Origin: Pomphorhynchus laevis
Lineage: Eukaryota > Acanthocephala > Palaeacanthocephala > Echinorhynchida > Pomphorhynchidae
Reading direction: 5' to 3'
Assembly: GCA_012934845.2 (NCBI GenBank)
Contig: WNNJ02000838.1
Coordinates: forward strand, 1 to 64,000
DNA: 64,000 bases
Below, piece by piece: positions 1 to 9,495 of the stretch. The position numbers were made by a program, and so were the translations under genes. Under the pieces are notes generated by a model, which had not been told where the DNA came from, did no database searches, and was given only the letters and a program-made list of their open reading frames with translations. The number at the start of each line of letters is the position of its first letter. Position 1 is the stretch's first letter.

Positions 1-172
1 CACACAAAATAAATTAAGTGAGTTTAAACTATCTTGATACCCATTAACTACTTACACAAATTACAAAGAACTACAAGTAAACCTACAATTTTTTACATTT
101 GGACATCTAACAGTCAACGAAGCCGTACGCCAAGGGCACATCCCGGGGTGCGCTATTTAAGTTGACCTCGAA

Positions 173-3100
173 ATGACAAAAGGCAAACCTCGAAATTCAC
201 CCAGATGCTGTGGATGCAACGGGCAGAACGCAGTCTGCAAGGGATGCAAATGCGCAAAGGCAAGCACATATTGCACGGACTGTGCCGCTACGAACTGCAC
301 CAACCGAGGAAATTCACCGATAATAGTTGACCATTCCACTAGCTGCTCAACCAGTAGCCACGTAACCACAGTTAAAGAGCCGGCTAATTCCATAGCGCTC
401 ATCCAGGAGGATGTCCGTACAATTAACCATGTGTCTTTAAACCCCCGACCGACCGCTGCCAGTCGCGATTTACTCAATGATCGCCTGTCCGCTGAAAGGA
501 TGCCATGCAGCTATGAAGATTCTATTAATTTTATGTACAATAAAGTCATTCTTTGGAAACCGAATCTACTATCTTTACCCATTTGCCAAGCTAGCAATCG
601 GTTCATAGACTTATTGGCTTCGAGGTACTTGGATGTTGGTGAGGGTACTGCAAATGAAGGTATCGCGCTCAAAGAAGTTACAGTTATTTGTCAGCTCATA
701 TTGCAGCGAATCCCATCCCGAAAAGCCGCAGTTATTCGGAAAACCCTAGAGAGGCGTACTCAAATGTGGGCAGATAAACAAATCCATGATTTATTTCAAG
801 AGGCTTTTGCTCTGCAACAGAAAGTAGTTCAAGGCTTGACGAAGAGTGTTCGTATTACAAATCAAAATGAGAGTGGAGTGTTCTCTAGGCTGATGCAGTC
901 TGGAAAAACACATGCCGCTATTCGGACGTTAGATTCTCAATATGCGTCTCTGCCTCTACTCAAACCTGACGATGAGATTGACGGAGTAACTATATACGAT
1001 ATCTTATTGGACTTACACCCGCCAGGAAAGCCTATCCATAAAGAATCAATCCTGAATGTTCCTCTACCAGGCTGCATGCCTCATCACGCTGTTGTGTTCT
1101 CTGCAATCGATGGGCAGATCATACTCAAAGCAGCAATGAGGACTCACGGCTGCGCCGGTCCATCTGGAGTGGATGCTGTTGCTTTCAGACGAATGATCAG
1201 TTCATTTGGTCCTCATTCACGAAAACTAGCAGACGCCATTGCTTCTTTTGCAATTCGGATAGCAAGTGAACGTGTTGACCCATCTATTCTGGATGCTTTT
1301 ACAGTAAGCCGTCTTGTGGCTCTTGATAAGAACCCAGGCGTGCGCCCTATTGGCATAGGAGAGATAGTTCGCCGTATTGTGGGAAAGGTAATTATGAGCT
1401 TAATAGGAAAGGATCTTCAGGCAGTGTCTGGGCATGTTCAAATGTGTAGTGGACAGCGCGGTGGAATGGAGTACATCATACACAGAGTTTCCGAGACTAT
1501 CACGGTCAATGATCAGTATGTGTTACTTTCCGTGGATGCAAAGAACGCATTCAATACGGCAAATCGGAAGGTTGTACTAGCTAACGTTCCTTTTATTTGT
1601 CCTGCTCTTGAGTGTATTCTGCATAATACGTATTCAGAGCCGTCAAAGTTAGTGTGTTGTGGCCGTTCTTTGCGATCCCAAGAAGGATTTACACAAGGGG
1701 ATCCTCTAGCTATGGCTGCTTTTGCAGTGTCCTCGCTGGCAATTATTCATCGAATTCGCGAGTCAGTTCCGCACGTAAGTCAGTATTGGTATGCGGACGA
1801 CGCAAATTTTATGGGGTCGTTAGAGGACGTTACTCGAGTTTGGGACCTACTCGAATCATTTGGTCATCAGCATGGCTACTTTGTTAACGCCAATAAATCA
1901 ATTGTGATGATTCATTCTGAACAGCTAGAAGAAACCGAAAAACGATTTGAAAAATACAACGTCCGTATTGAGACAAGGGGTGTCAAACTGCTAGGATCAC
2001 CTGTTGGAGACGCCGAATTTGTCAAGAATATGAGTGGTGAGCTCATATCCAAATGGTCTTGTTTGATCAGGAAACTTGCCAATGCGGCAAAGCATGATGC
2101 CCAGCCAGCATATGTCGCCTTTGTCAAAGCCTGTCAATCAAAGTGGTTACATTTATGCAGGACAACCCAATGTGATCCAGGTTGGTTCTCTGAAATTAGA
2201 CAGCTAATATTTGGGCAGTTCGCTTTCGATGTATTTGGGCACACACTGGACGAAACTGAGCAGTTGATTTGTAGTCTCCCTTTGAGTTTCGGAGGTATGG
2301 GATTTCGAGATCCTTGCGTAGACGCTCCATACGTGCTGAACGCGTCAAAACAGTTGTGCAGAGCTTTTGATCAGTCGGATAATATTCTCGAAGTAGATAG
2401 GCTACAAACCCAAGCTCTGAAAGATATTGCTAGCGACAACAGATTACGTTCTGCTTCACTATTGGTTGGTTTACGTGAACGTGCTTCAATTCAAACAGTC
2501 AAGCTTCTACAGTATGCATCGGTCAAAGGGGCTTCAAGTTGGCTTCAAACGAGTCCTCTTAAAGCGTCGGGATTTAACATGACAAAATTCGAATTTCAGG
2601 ATGCGGTTGCTGCAAGGTATAACTGGTCCTTATCTAGTCTACCGAAAAAGTGCGAATGTGGAGATGATATCTGTCTAACCCATGCATTGTCGTGCAAAAG
2701 AGGGGCTCTCCCAATTATTCGTCACAATGAGGTAAGGGATGTTTTGGCCTCCGCCTTATCTGAAATATGCAACGGCGTCGGGATTGAGCCCGCACTCCAG
2801 CCCGTTACAAATGACTTTGTATTTCAGTGCCCGACCACAGTCCGGGGAGAAGATGCTCATCCTGATATTGTATGCGGCGGTCTATTCGTTGGTAGGTTGG
2901 AGCGGACATTCATAGATGTCTGCGTCTTCAACAACTTGGCTCCATCTTATCACCTAAGGACTGTCGATGCAAGTTTCGAATACCACGAGAATCGGAAAAG
3001 AGCAAAGTATCAGGAACGAATTAGTGAAATTGAACACTCGTCTTTCATACCGTTTGTCCTGGCAGCTACTGGAGGCTTTGGTCCGACAGCGAAACGGTTG

Positions 3101-3295
3101 ATGCAGACAATCGCTGCAAGGATGTCCTCCAAACTGCAACGAAGCTATAGCGATATGATTTCGCTTATACGAACACGATTTAGTATAATTCTCGCGCGTT
3201 CTATTTCCTGCTGCATGCGGGCTCCACGATCACGAATCGGTGAATTTACTCGGCCCATGGGGAACACGGTGACTGGAATAGCTTCAATTGGATGA
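173..3295 (+). CDS. LINE polyprotein: Cys module, reverse transcriptase, RLE-like nuclease
   Basis: A 1040-residue protein that would copy its own RNA at a nicked target site. Residues 12-42 are a dense cysteine module (C12, C13, C15, C22, C25, C27, C34, C37, C42) of the pattern CC.CNG..AVCK.CKC. The reverse transcriptase has VDAKNAF (454-460, motif A), FTQGDP (506-511, motif B) and YADD (540-543, catalytic aspartates). After the thumb come a C-terminal zinc cluster (C827, C829, H837, C841), RHN (850-852), PD (897-898), FIDV (D915) and K942/K945. This order resembles the restriction-like endonuclease of R2-superfamily LINEs. No EEP endonuclease is present. The ATG is supported by the aligned start M-x-x-GKP in the copies at 3609 and 57413. 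The frame is intact. Exact clade (R2/R4/Hero or other) is not settled by eye. Confidence 0.88.
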   Translation: MTKGKPRNSPRCCGCNGQNAVCKGCKCAKASTYCTDCAATNCTNRGNSPIIVDHSTSCSTSSHVTTVKEPANSIALIQEDVRTINHVSLNPRPTAASRDLLNDRLSAERMPCSYEDSINFMYNKVILWKPNLLSLPICQASNRFIDLLASRYLDVGEGTANEGIALKEVTVICQLILQRIPSRKAAVIRKTLERRTQMWADKQIHDLFQEAFALQQKVVQGLTKSVRITNQNESGVFSRLMQSGKTHAAIRTLDSQYASLPLLKPDDEIDGVTIYDILLDLHPPGKPIHKESILNVPLPGCMPHHAVVFSAIDGQIILKAAMRTHGCAGPSGVDAVAFRRMISSFGPHSRKLADAIASFAIRIASERVDPSILDAFTVSRLVALDKNPGVRPIGIGEIVRRIVGKVIMSLIGKDLQAVSGHVQMCSGQRGGMEYIIHRVSETITVNDQYVLLSVDAKNAFNTANRKVVLANVPFICPALECILHNTYSEPSKLVCCGRSLRSQEGFTQGDPLAMAAFAVSSLAIIHRIRESVPHVSQYWYADDANFMGSLEDVTRVWDLLESFGHQHGYFVNANKSIVMIHSEQLEETEKRFEKYNVRIETRGVKLLGSPVGDAEFVKNMSGELISKWSCLIRKLANAAKHDAQPAYVAFVKACQSKWLHLCRTTQCDPGWFSEIRQLIFGQFAFDVFGHTLDETEQLICSLPLSFGGMGFRDPCVDAPYVLNASKQLCRAFDQSDNILEVDRLQTQALKDIASDNRLRSASLLVGLRERASIQTVKLLQYASVKGASSWLQTSPLKASGFNMTKFEFQDAVAARYNWSLSSLPKKCECGDDICLTHALSCKRGALPIIRHNEVRDVLASALSEICNGVGIEPALQPVTNDFVFQCPTTVRGEDAHPDIVCGGLFVGRLERTFIDVCVFNNLAPSYHLRTVDASFEYHENRKRAKYQERISEIEHSSFIPFVLAATGGFGPTAKRLMQTIAARMSSKLQRSYSDMISLIRTRFSIILARSISCCMRAPRSRIGEFTRPMGNTVTGIASIG

Positions 3296-3419
3296 ATGCA
3301 TTATTTTTTTTTCTTTCTACGTTGGAATGTTTCATAACTTTTGTACATTTACGAATTATGACAGTAGTGGCCCATTTGAGGGAACCTTATTTTCTGTACA
3401 TTCGGAATAAATATTATTT

Positions 3420-3465
3420 ATTAAAAAAAAAAAAAAAATTATTATTAAATTATAATAATAATTTG
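3420..3465 (+). repeat. A-run and TTA-rich tail of LINE A-1
   Basis: About fifteen A residues followed by TTATTATTAAATTATAATAATAA, joining copy A-1 to the leader of copy A-2. Similar tracts lie at 6805-6864, 8068-8105 and 12458-12472. They are either the element's own 3' tail or a pre-existing TTA microsatellite used as target. Confidence 0.75.
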
Positions 3466-6400
3466 AGTTTGAAATTCTAAGCTGTTAACAAAAAACTATA
3501 TACAATAAAATAACATACAATATACATACAATAAACATACAACGGAATATTGTTTGACAAAGTAAATACAAACGGGATTAAAGGGTGCTTACAGTTAATC
3601 GTTCGATTATGGTGCGAGGAAAACCTTCAAATCAGTCTCTATGTTGCACATGTAATGGACCAGCAGCTGTTTGTAGAGGATGCAAATGCGCAAAGGCCGG
3701 ACGATCATGCATGAACTGTCGAGCGACAAATTGTCTCTCTAAGCGGACACCAGCCAGTACTGAGCTCACACACGAATCTACGGGAGGTGACGATCTTAAT
3801 GCCTGTGCGACACTCACAAATCCGTTACGGCCGTTTACAACGACCCAAGCCTTTCTAGACGACATCAATGGTAAACCGCGTCCACATTGCACTTCGGTAA
3901 ATCAGCCAACTGGTATTAATATGGATACTCTTAGGACTGCCTCGGCACATCAGCAAATTGAAATGATTTACGAGAATGTAATTCACTGGACACCAAGGAC
4001 ATTAGAATTGCCAAAATGCAATGCCAGCAAAGAGTTTATTGAACTCATGGGTAAACTTTACTTGAGTGCAGCTGAGGATAATCATACTTCGAAACCTGAC
4101 CCATTAAAATCAGCCACTGTACTGGCGAAATGCATTCTATACCCAATCGACTCAAGAAAAGTGGCCGCCATTCGAAAAACCCTAGAACGACGAATCGCCC
4201 TCTGGAAAAAAGGTGAAATAATGACGTTGTTCGAAGAGGTAGAGACTTTACATACCCGCCAGCAATTTGAAACGCAGCACCTGCGAAAAAAACAAGACTG
4301 GAAAAAACGATATTGTAAACTCGTCGCCAAAGGGAAGTTGTCTACATCAACGTTATTGCTCATGGAAAATGAATCTTGCGGACCACTATCGCCGGATGTA
4401 AAAATTGGAAACCGTTCAGTCAAAGAAATATTGGAAGAGCTCCATCCACACCCCGCAGAAATGTCTGAAACTGCCCTTTTGAAGGAAACGTTGAAAGATG
4501 CCTTACCCCATCACCCCACTATGTTTCTAGCTATTACCGGAAAAGATATTGTGCGTTCAGCTTGCTCAACAAACGGATCGGCTGGTCCGTCCGGATTAGA
4601 CGCCTTGTCATGGCGACGTATGCTGACCGTGTTTGGGACCCAGTCAAATAATCTAGCGGAAGCCCTTGCTGCCCTAGCGATCTCCGTGGCCTCTCGACAG
4701 ATGACAACCGGCAGTCTTCAGGCATTTGTTGCGTGCAGGCTGATAGCGATTCCTAAAAAATTAGATGGAGTACGACCTATCGGAGTGGCGAATGTTGACC
4801 GCCGCATCATCTCCCGTGTGATACTTCAATACGTCAAACCGGATCTACAGAAAGTTGCTGGTACGTTGCAACTGTGTGCGTCACAACGTAATGGGATCGA
4901 ATTCGCCATTCACTCACTACGAAAGGAATTCGCTTCACGTCCAGACAATGCTTTACTATGCGTAGATGCAAGCAACGCATTCAACAGACTAAACCGAATG
5001 GTAGCAAAGAAAAACATGGCTCGGATATGTCCAGCCTTCGCACAGGCCTTCGAAAATGTCTACTCCGTGGACGCCCAGCTCGTACTTGAAGAGGATTCGA
5101 TATATTCACGAGAAGGTGTGACGCAGGGCGATCCATTCTCGATGGCAGCCTTTGCTATGGCATCAATTCCCCTTATTCGTACAATTGCAGCACGATGTCC
5201 AGGGATCACCCAAAGATGGTTTGCAGACGATGCAAATTTTATCGGACCACCCCATCTCTTAAAAAATTTATGGAATATTCTGCTGAAAATAGGCCCTGAA
5301 TTCGGATACTACGTCAACCCGTCTAAATCCACTCTACTCTTACATAATCTGGCAAGCTCAATTACGGATGCCTTTCCAAGCATCAAAATCAGTGATAATG
5401 GCGTCAATGTACTTGGTTCTGCTATTGGCACCGATAACTATATTTCATGCTTTGTCAATCATAAGATTGAAGGCGCAGTCAAGATGGTTAAGAAGCTTAC
5501 CGAAGTGTGCCCGTCAGATCCACACATGGCGTACATTGGTCTCACCAAGTCTGTTCAATGGAAATGGTCGTTTCTTCTAAGAACAACAAACTGTAGTGAG
5601 AATCAGATACATCCGCTCCATGCAGCTATAGTGGATAGGCTCATTCCGGCACTTACTCAGAAACAGCTCAACGAGTCACTGAAGATTGTACTAACCAGCC
5701 CGTTAGCTTTAGGAGGCCTGGGGATAATGGATCCCAATGCAACTTACACGATGGATTACCTGGCGTCGCAACACATATGCGATTCATATAGCACAGGCTT
5801 GGAAGACGGCCAATTAAGAGCACACCAACAACAAATCAGTTTGTCGATCGCAAAGGAGAAATTATGCGTCCTTAGTAATCGCATTACGCAAGCACTGATC
5901 GATCTGCCTGAGTCTACGCAGCAAGCTCTGGCCCATGCAAAAATGCCCGGTGCCTCGACATGGCTATCTTCAATGCATGTCGAAAAGGATTATTTCGCGT
6001 TGTCACCCACCGAGTTTACAGACTGCATTGCTGTCAGATACAACTGGGATCCGCCGAATCTTCCTCAATTCTGTGTCTGTAGCGAGAAAGCTACCGCCTC
6101 ACACCTAGTGTCATGTAAACGTGGCGGGTTTCAAATTGCACGCCACGACGCTGTCAGAGACGTTTTGGCGAAAGAATTAACGTCTGTCTGCCGTGGTGTA
6201 GGTGTCGAACCGGTGTTAGAGTCTGTTCCAGATAACGTCCATTTTGATCATCCTTCAACCTCCAGGGAAATGAATGCAAGGCTCGACGTAGTTTGCAATG
6301 GCTTGTTCGAAAATCGATTCCAGCGAACGTTCATAGACGTTACGATCTTCAATCATCTTGCGGAATCGTATTCTTCGACAACTGCCGGCGCTTACAGATA

Positions 6401-6863
6401 TAATGAACAAAGAAAGATAACAAAATATGCCGAAAGGGTGGAAAAAATTGAACGGGGCTCATTCATCCCTTTTGCTTTATCAACGTCAGGTGGTCTAGCA
6501 GAAAACGCGCGCAAAGTCCTACAGCGTATTGCCTTCCTACAATCGAATGCCCACATCTCCTACGGTAAATGCTTGTATCGTCTAAAAAGCGTCGTGGGTT
6601 TTACGATTTGCCGAGCAACGTCGCGGTGTATCAGAGGTTTCCGGTCCTCCAGAGGACGACCAGTAATTGATGCCGCCCGAGCGACAGAAAAGACGATGAC
6701 ATCGAATACGACAATACGATGGCGCGACGATGACGGCGGTAACCTATGCGACTTTTCCATAAACTAACTATGATGATTATTTTTGTAATACTTTCTTCTT
6801 CTTTAAAAAAAAAATTATTATTGAAAAAAAAAAAAAAAAATTATTATTATTATTATTATTATT
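3466..6863 (+). mobile_element. RLE-type LINE, family A copy 2, full length
   Basis: A second complete family A element directly downstream of and parallel to the first. Its leader (about 3466-3608) begins GAGTTTGAAATTCTAAG and contains ACATACAAT-type repeats. The 3' end is a double A run with TTATTATT between and after. The protein is clearly homologous to copy 1 but widely diverged (by eye about half identical), so this is another lineage and not a recent duplicate. Both have intact frames. Confidence 0.85.
3609..6767 (+). CDS. LINE polyprotein, family A lineage 2
   Basis: A 1052-residue single-ORF retrotransposon protein. The start chosen is ATG at 3609 (MVRGKP) because it aligns with the starts of copies at 173 and 57413; an upstream GTG in frame is not needed. 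The N-terminal cysteine module reads CCTCNGPAAVCRGCKCAKAG. The RT motifs are VDASNAF (A), VTQGDP (B) and FADD at 538-541 (C; phenylalanine replaces the usual tyrosine). The C-terminus keeps the CVC...H...C zinc cluster, RHDAVRD, LDVV (where copy 1 has PDIV), FIDV and RKITKY, in the same order as copy 1. The first acidic motif being LD instead of PD is a notable difference in the predicted nuclease. The frame is intact, so the copy looks competent at the coding level. Confidence 0.88.
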   Translation: MVRGKPSNQSLCCTCNGPAAVCRGCKCAKAGRSCMNCRATNCLSKRTPASTELTHESTGGDDLNACATLTNPLRPFTTTQAFLDDINGKPRPHCTSVNQPTGINMDTLRTASAHQQIEMIYENVIHWTPRTLELPKCNASKEFIELMGKLYLSAAEDNHTSKPDPLKSATVLAKCILYPIDSRKVAAIRKTLERRIALWKKGEIMTLFEEVETLHTRQQFETQHLRKKQDWKKRYCKLVAKGKLSTSTLLLMENESCGPLSPDVKIGNRSVKEILEELHPHPAEMSETALLKETLKDALPHHPTMFLAITGKDIVRSACSTNGSAGPSGLDALSWRRMLTVFGTQSNNLAEALAALAISVASRQMTTGSLQAFVACRLIAIPKKLDGVRPIGVANVDRRIISRVILQYVKPDLQKVAGTLQLCASQRNGIEFAIHSLRKEFASRPDNALLCVDASNAFNRLNRMVAKKNMARICPAFAQAFENVYSVDAQLVLEEDSIYSREGVTQGDPFSMAAFAMASIPLIRTIAARCPGITQRWFADDANFIGPPHLLKNLWNILLKIGPEFGYYVNPSKSTLLLHNLASSITDAFPSIKISDNGVNVLGSAIGTDNYISCFVNHKIEGAVKMVKKLTEVCPSDPHMAYIGLTKSVQWKWSFLLRTTNCSENQIHPLHAAIVDRLIPALTQKQLNESLKIVLTSPLALGGLGIMDPNATYTMDYLASQHICDSYSTGLEDGQLRAHQQQISLSIAKEKLCVLSNRITQALIDLPESTQQALAHAKMPGASTWLSSMHVEKDYFALSPTEFTDCIAVRYNWDPPNLPQFCVCSEKATASHLVSCKRGGFQIARHDAVRDVLAKELTSVCRGVGVEPVLESVPDNVHFDHPSTSREMNARLDVVCNGLFENRFQRTFIDVTIFNHLAESYSSTTAGAYRYNEQRKITKYAERVEKIERGSFIPFALSTSGGLAENARKVLQRIAFLQSNAHISYGKCLYRLKSVVGFTICRATSRCIRGFRSSRGRPVIDAARATEKTMTSNTTIRWRDDDGGNLCDFSIN

Positions 6864-6864
6864 A
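6805..6864 (+). repeat. A-run plus TTA microsatellite at LINE junction
   Basis: Two A runs separated by TTATTATTG, then about ten TTA units. It marks the 3' end of family A copy 2 and the truncated 5' end of the next LINE. Confidence 0.8.
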
Positions 6865-8090
6865 CACCACTGCGTAAACCGTGGTGTATTGCAAGGAGAT
6901 CCTCTTAGCCCCCTACTTTTTGCCTTCTTCGTTATGGACCTCCCAAACTGCCTATGTCGAAATTCGAATAGGGTATGGTCAGTGATGTATGCAGATGATC
7001 TTGCTATAGTGTCGGATACTATATCCTCTTCTCAAAGAGCCTTAGATGCGTTATATCATTATTGTATATCTAACAAAATGAAGGTTAACATCGAAAAAAC
7101 CAAAGTCGTCAAGTTTCGTAAGGGTGGTCCACGATGCAAGCATGATCAGCTCACATTTCATGGCGAGCCGCTGGAATTTTCGCGTTCGTATACTTATCTA
7201 GGAATGTCCCTCACTTCGCGTTGGAGTTTTGCTGACCACTTGGAACGCAAGGCGACAAAAATAATTACGGCAACGAGTTTGATCCATAATCTGGGGAGTC
7301 TCTCTTTCGAGGGTGCAATGAGGTATTTCAGAGTCATGTTGTTGCCCATGATTAGTTATGGTCTTTCCGTTGTGTGGAATGATTTGACTTCCGGTAATTT
7401 CATGCAGCTCGACAGATGTCAGGCAAGATTCTTAAAGCGCATAGTGGGAGTTTCACCAAAGACATCATCTACACTAGTTTATACCTTGGCAGCTGTCCCA
7501 CCTTTATCCGTATATCTGCGCAGTCTTCTTAATATGGTCGAAACTGTTAATTATACTGCAAATCTAGAAATATTTAACAAGAAAATATCGGGGATTGATC
7601 CGGAACACTTTTTAACGCCAGTTGTCTGTCAACAACATTGGAAAAATTCACACAATTGTAAGCGGCCATTGGTTTGGCGTTTCTCTACTCATGGGTACCA
7701 CGATAAGATTTGTCGTATACACATTCCTTTACATTCGCGATCGTCGTGCTGTTCGTGCAAATTTTGTTTGTGCGCTTGCTGGTCCTTGCTTCATATTTTC
7801 GAATGTCCATATTTGCAGCATTTGAGTTTGCAAGATATTGATCGTATGAAGTAAAGTGCACGATCTATCTGAGGCCTTTTAAGAGGAAAAGTGCAGAAGC
7901 ATTAGGGGCATAGTATATGACGAAGAGAAGATGCAATGTAATGGTACAACGTCTAACATCAGCATCCGTTTAAATTGAATGTTTTTGATTTATTGTAACT
8001 ATATTTTCTTTCTTTTATATTTTGTCGAAGCCGAGAGGCGCGATGGCAATAAATTTTCTCTCCATTATTATTATTAAAAAAAAAAATTAT
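6864..8090 (+). mobile_element. 5'-truncated LINE, family B copy 2
   Basis: The open frame from about 6865 to 7854 matches the C-terminal third of the family B ORF2 at 9496-12294, starting at RT motif B (GVLQGDPLSPLLFAFF) and including YADD, FRKGGPRC and the C-terminal cysteine/histidine stretch. The 3' UTR (7855-8090) has GCCGAGAGGC, AATAAA and a terminal ATT tract, the same tail layout as the complete copy at 12417-12472. It is a typical incomplete reverse-transcription product. The frame left is uninterrupted. Confidence 0.85.
6865..7854 (+). pseudogene. 5'-truncated LINE ORF2 (RT palm to C-terminus)
   Basis: About 330 residues remain of a reverse transcriptase of roughly 930. They carry motif B (QGDPLSPLL), motif C (YADD) and KTKVVKFRKGGPRC. 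The tail repeats the C-terminal motif of the complete copy (KRPLVWR, then IPLHSRSSCCSCKFC and LLHIFECPYL), a likely zinc-binding gag-knuckle-like end. Alignment to the complete copy is colinear throughout with many substitutions, so the two insertions are from different lineages or times. The 5' part is missing, so no protein start exists. Confidence 0.85.
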
Positions 8091-8105
8091 TATTATTATT
8101 ATTGA
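8068..8105 (+). repeat. ATT/A-run/TTA tract between two family B copies
   Basis: ATTATTATTATT, an A run of about eleven, then TTATTATTATTATTATT. The next element begins GAATAATAATAGTTTGAAC immediately after. Confidence 0.75.
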
Positions 8106-8173
8106 ATAATAATAGTTTGAACTTTCTTGGCTGCTTAATAAACTACTTACAATAAATAACATACAAGGACTGC

Positions 8174-8196
8174 GTCGGCTCGCTCTGCTCGCCGAC
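8174..8196 (+). other. GC-rich hairpin in LINE B leader
   Basis: GTCGGC and GCCGAC arms around an 11-base loop, an island of C/G in an AT-rich leader. It is flanked on both sides by copies of AATAACATACAA. It may be a structured part of the 5' UTR; its role is unknown. Confidence 0.5.
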
Positions 8197-8355
8197 TTAA
8201 AGAAATAACATACAATAAATAACATACAACACAATACAATCGGAAGAATATCAGCGACGCAAGCAAGCGATTCAATCGAACGACTACTATAGAACAAGGC
8301 TCGCGCTTCAATCGACTTTCATAAAGATAGAAGGCTTACAGCTCAAATCTAGAAA

Positions 8356-9429
8356 ATGAGTTCTACGAGATGCTGTGCTTGCAATGGGCCGCATGCGGTG
8401 TGTAAAAACTGCAGTTGCGTAAGAGCAGGTAGGCAATGCCGAGACTGCTTTCCGGGCAGCAGATGTTCTAATAAAAATAATGATCTTTCTCATGACAAGC
8501 TTTTGTACCCTACGTCCACATCTCAACCAGATTCTGTAAATATAGTATCTACAGCAGACATATTGCAGAGTAACTCAGCTGATTTTGTAACTCTTGATAT
8601 GGAATGTTCAACATTGGATTGTGTTCTGCGGTCGTTTGTTAAGGTTCCTAGAAGCGTTCCGCGCGATTTCTTCAAACGCGACTTCCTTTGTGGATTGTGC
8701 TCCGCTAATCGTCTGTCAGAATTAAACAATGTCTTTGAGAAAACTAAATCTGAGACAAAAGGTTTGCATAAAGAGATAGATGAATTGCGAGGATCGATAC
8801 ATGTCTTATCGACAAAAATAGGTAGTAATTCTAACGTGATTAGTACAATTGGAGTAAATCAATCGCCCTCATTCGCTAACGTTTTGAAACGCGTAGTTAC
8901 TCGTTCGGTTTTGACTACTTCCCAACTGAGCAAAGAATCTTCTCCCTTGGAGATTTTGCAAGTAGCTGAGAGAAACGCGAGACGTTCAGCCAATGTCATC
9001 ATACGGGGTTTACCAATATCCGAAACGGAAGAGAAAAATATGCGAGAATTGATTTCAGAAATAGGTGTTCAAATTGATAATGTTCCTTTACGAATGCGTC
9101 GCTTCACCTCTCGTAAAAGTGATTCTCCTCCTTGGCTCCTTCTCACTACTAACGATTTTGTCTCCTCAATGATTCTCAAAAATAGCAGTCGATTAAAGAA
9201 TAGTGAACGCTTCAATCGTGTATTCATTCATCCTGATCTCTCAACTGTAGAACAAGAGGCCCGAAAGGCACTTGTTGAACAGCTTAAGGAGGCTAGAGCT
9301 AAGAATCCTACTGAGCGTTATTTTATTCGTAATAATAGAGTTGTTCGTATTGGAGGGATGCGTAAAGGGTGTAGCATAGTGTCTCAAATTGATCGCGGGG
9401 TAGATCCAACAAGTAACTGCAATACATGA
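8356..9429 (+). CDS. LINE ORF1 protein with family-A-like Cys module
   Basis: A 357-residue RNA-binding partner expected to coat element RNA. Residues 6-36 carry the same module as family A proteins (CCACNGPHAVCKNC, then C27 onward). A PHD-like remnant follows (C..DCVLRSFVKVP...FLCGLC, about 90-117). Then comes a short predicted coiled coil (about 120-150, heptad-like EKTKSETKGLHKEIDELRG). An RRM/CTD-like region begins at NVIIRGLP (213-220) and runs through FIHPDLS and RYFIRNNRVVRI to the end, as in ORF1p of CR1/jockey LINEs. ATG 8356 places the module exactly as in family A. What is odd is the presence of this module on an EEP-type element. Confidence 0.85.
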   Translation: MSSTRCCACNGPHAVCKNCSCVRAGRQCRDCFPGSRCSNKNNDLSHDKLLYPTSTSQPDSVNIVSTADILQSNSADFVTLDMECSTLDCVLRSFVKVPRSVPRDFFKRDFLCGLCSANRLSELNNVFEKTKSETKGLHKEIDELRGSIHVLSTKIGSNSNVISTIGVNQSPSFANVLKRVVTRSVLTTSQLSKESSPLEILQVAERNARRSANVIIRGLPISETEEKNMRELISEIGVQIDNVPLRMRRFTSRKSDSPPWLLLTTNDFVSSMILKNSSRLKNSERFNRVFIHPDLSTVEQEARKALVEQLKEARAKNPTERYFIRNNRVVRIGGMRKGCSIVSQIDRGVDPTSNCNT

Positions 9430-9495
9430 CTAGCACCGACCGAACTTCTTCCAACTCAAAGGGTTTGTACCGAACCGTGTTCTGATTCATCTTGT

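Larger units (their letters stand above)
1..3465 (+). mobile_element. RLE-type LINE, family A copy 1, near full length
   Basis: A non-LTR retrotransposon with one long open frame, a 5' leader of at least 172 bases (the window may cut its start) and a 3' end in an A run followed by TTA repeats. The leader shares short blocks (GAGTTTRAA near the start, then AAC..ACTTAC/ATACAA-type stretches) with the leaders of the next elements at about 3466 and 8105. It is the first of a head-to-tail series on this strand. The intact frame indicates a young copy. No target-site duplication could be read because the left end is at or beyond the window edge. Confidence 0.8.

Noticed and set aside
6889-7854. A separate short reverse transcriptase gene
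   Set aside because: It is colinear with the C-terminal part of LINE B-1 ORF2, lacks motif A and has the LINE tail; it is a truncated copy.
8174-8196. Bacterial contamination suggested by a GC-rich hairpin
   Set aside because: It sits between copies of the LINE leader repeat AATAACATACAA, so it is part of the element.
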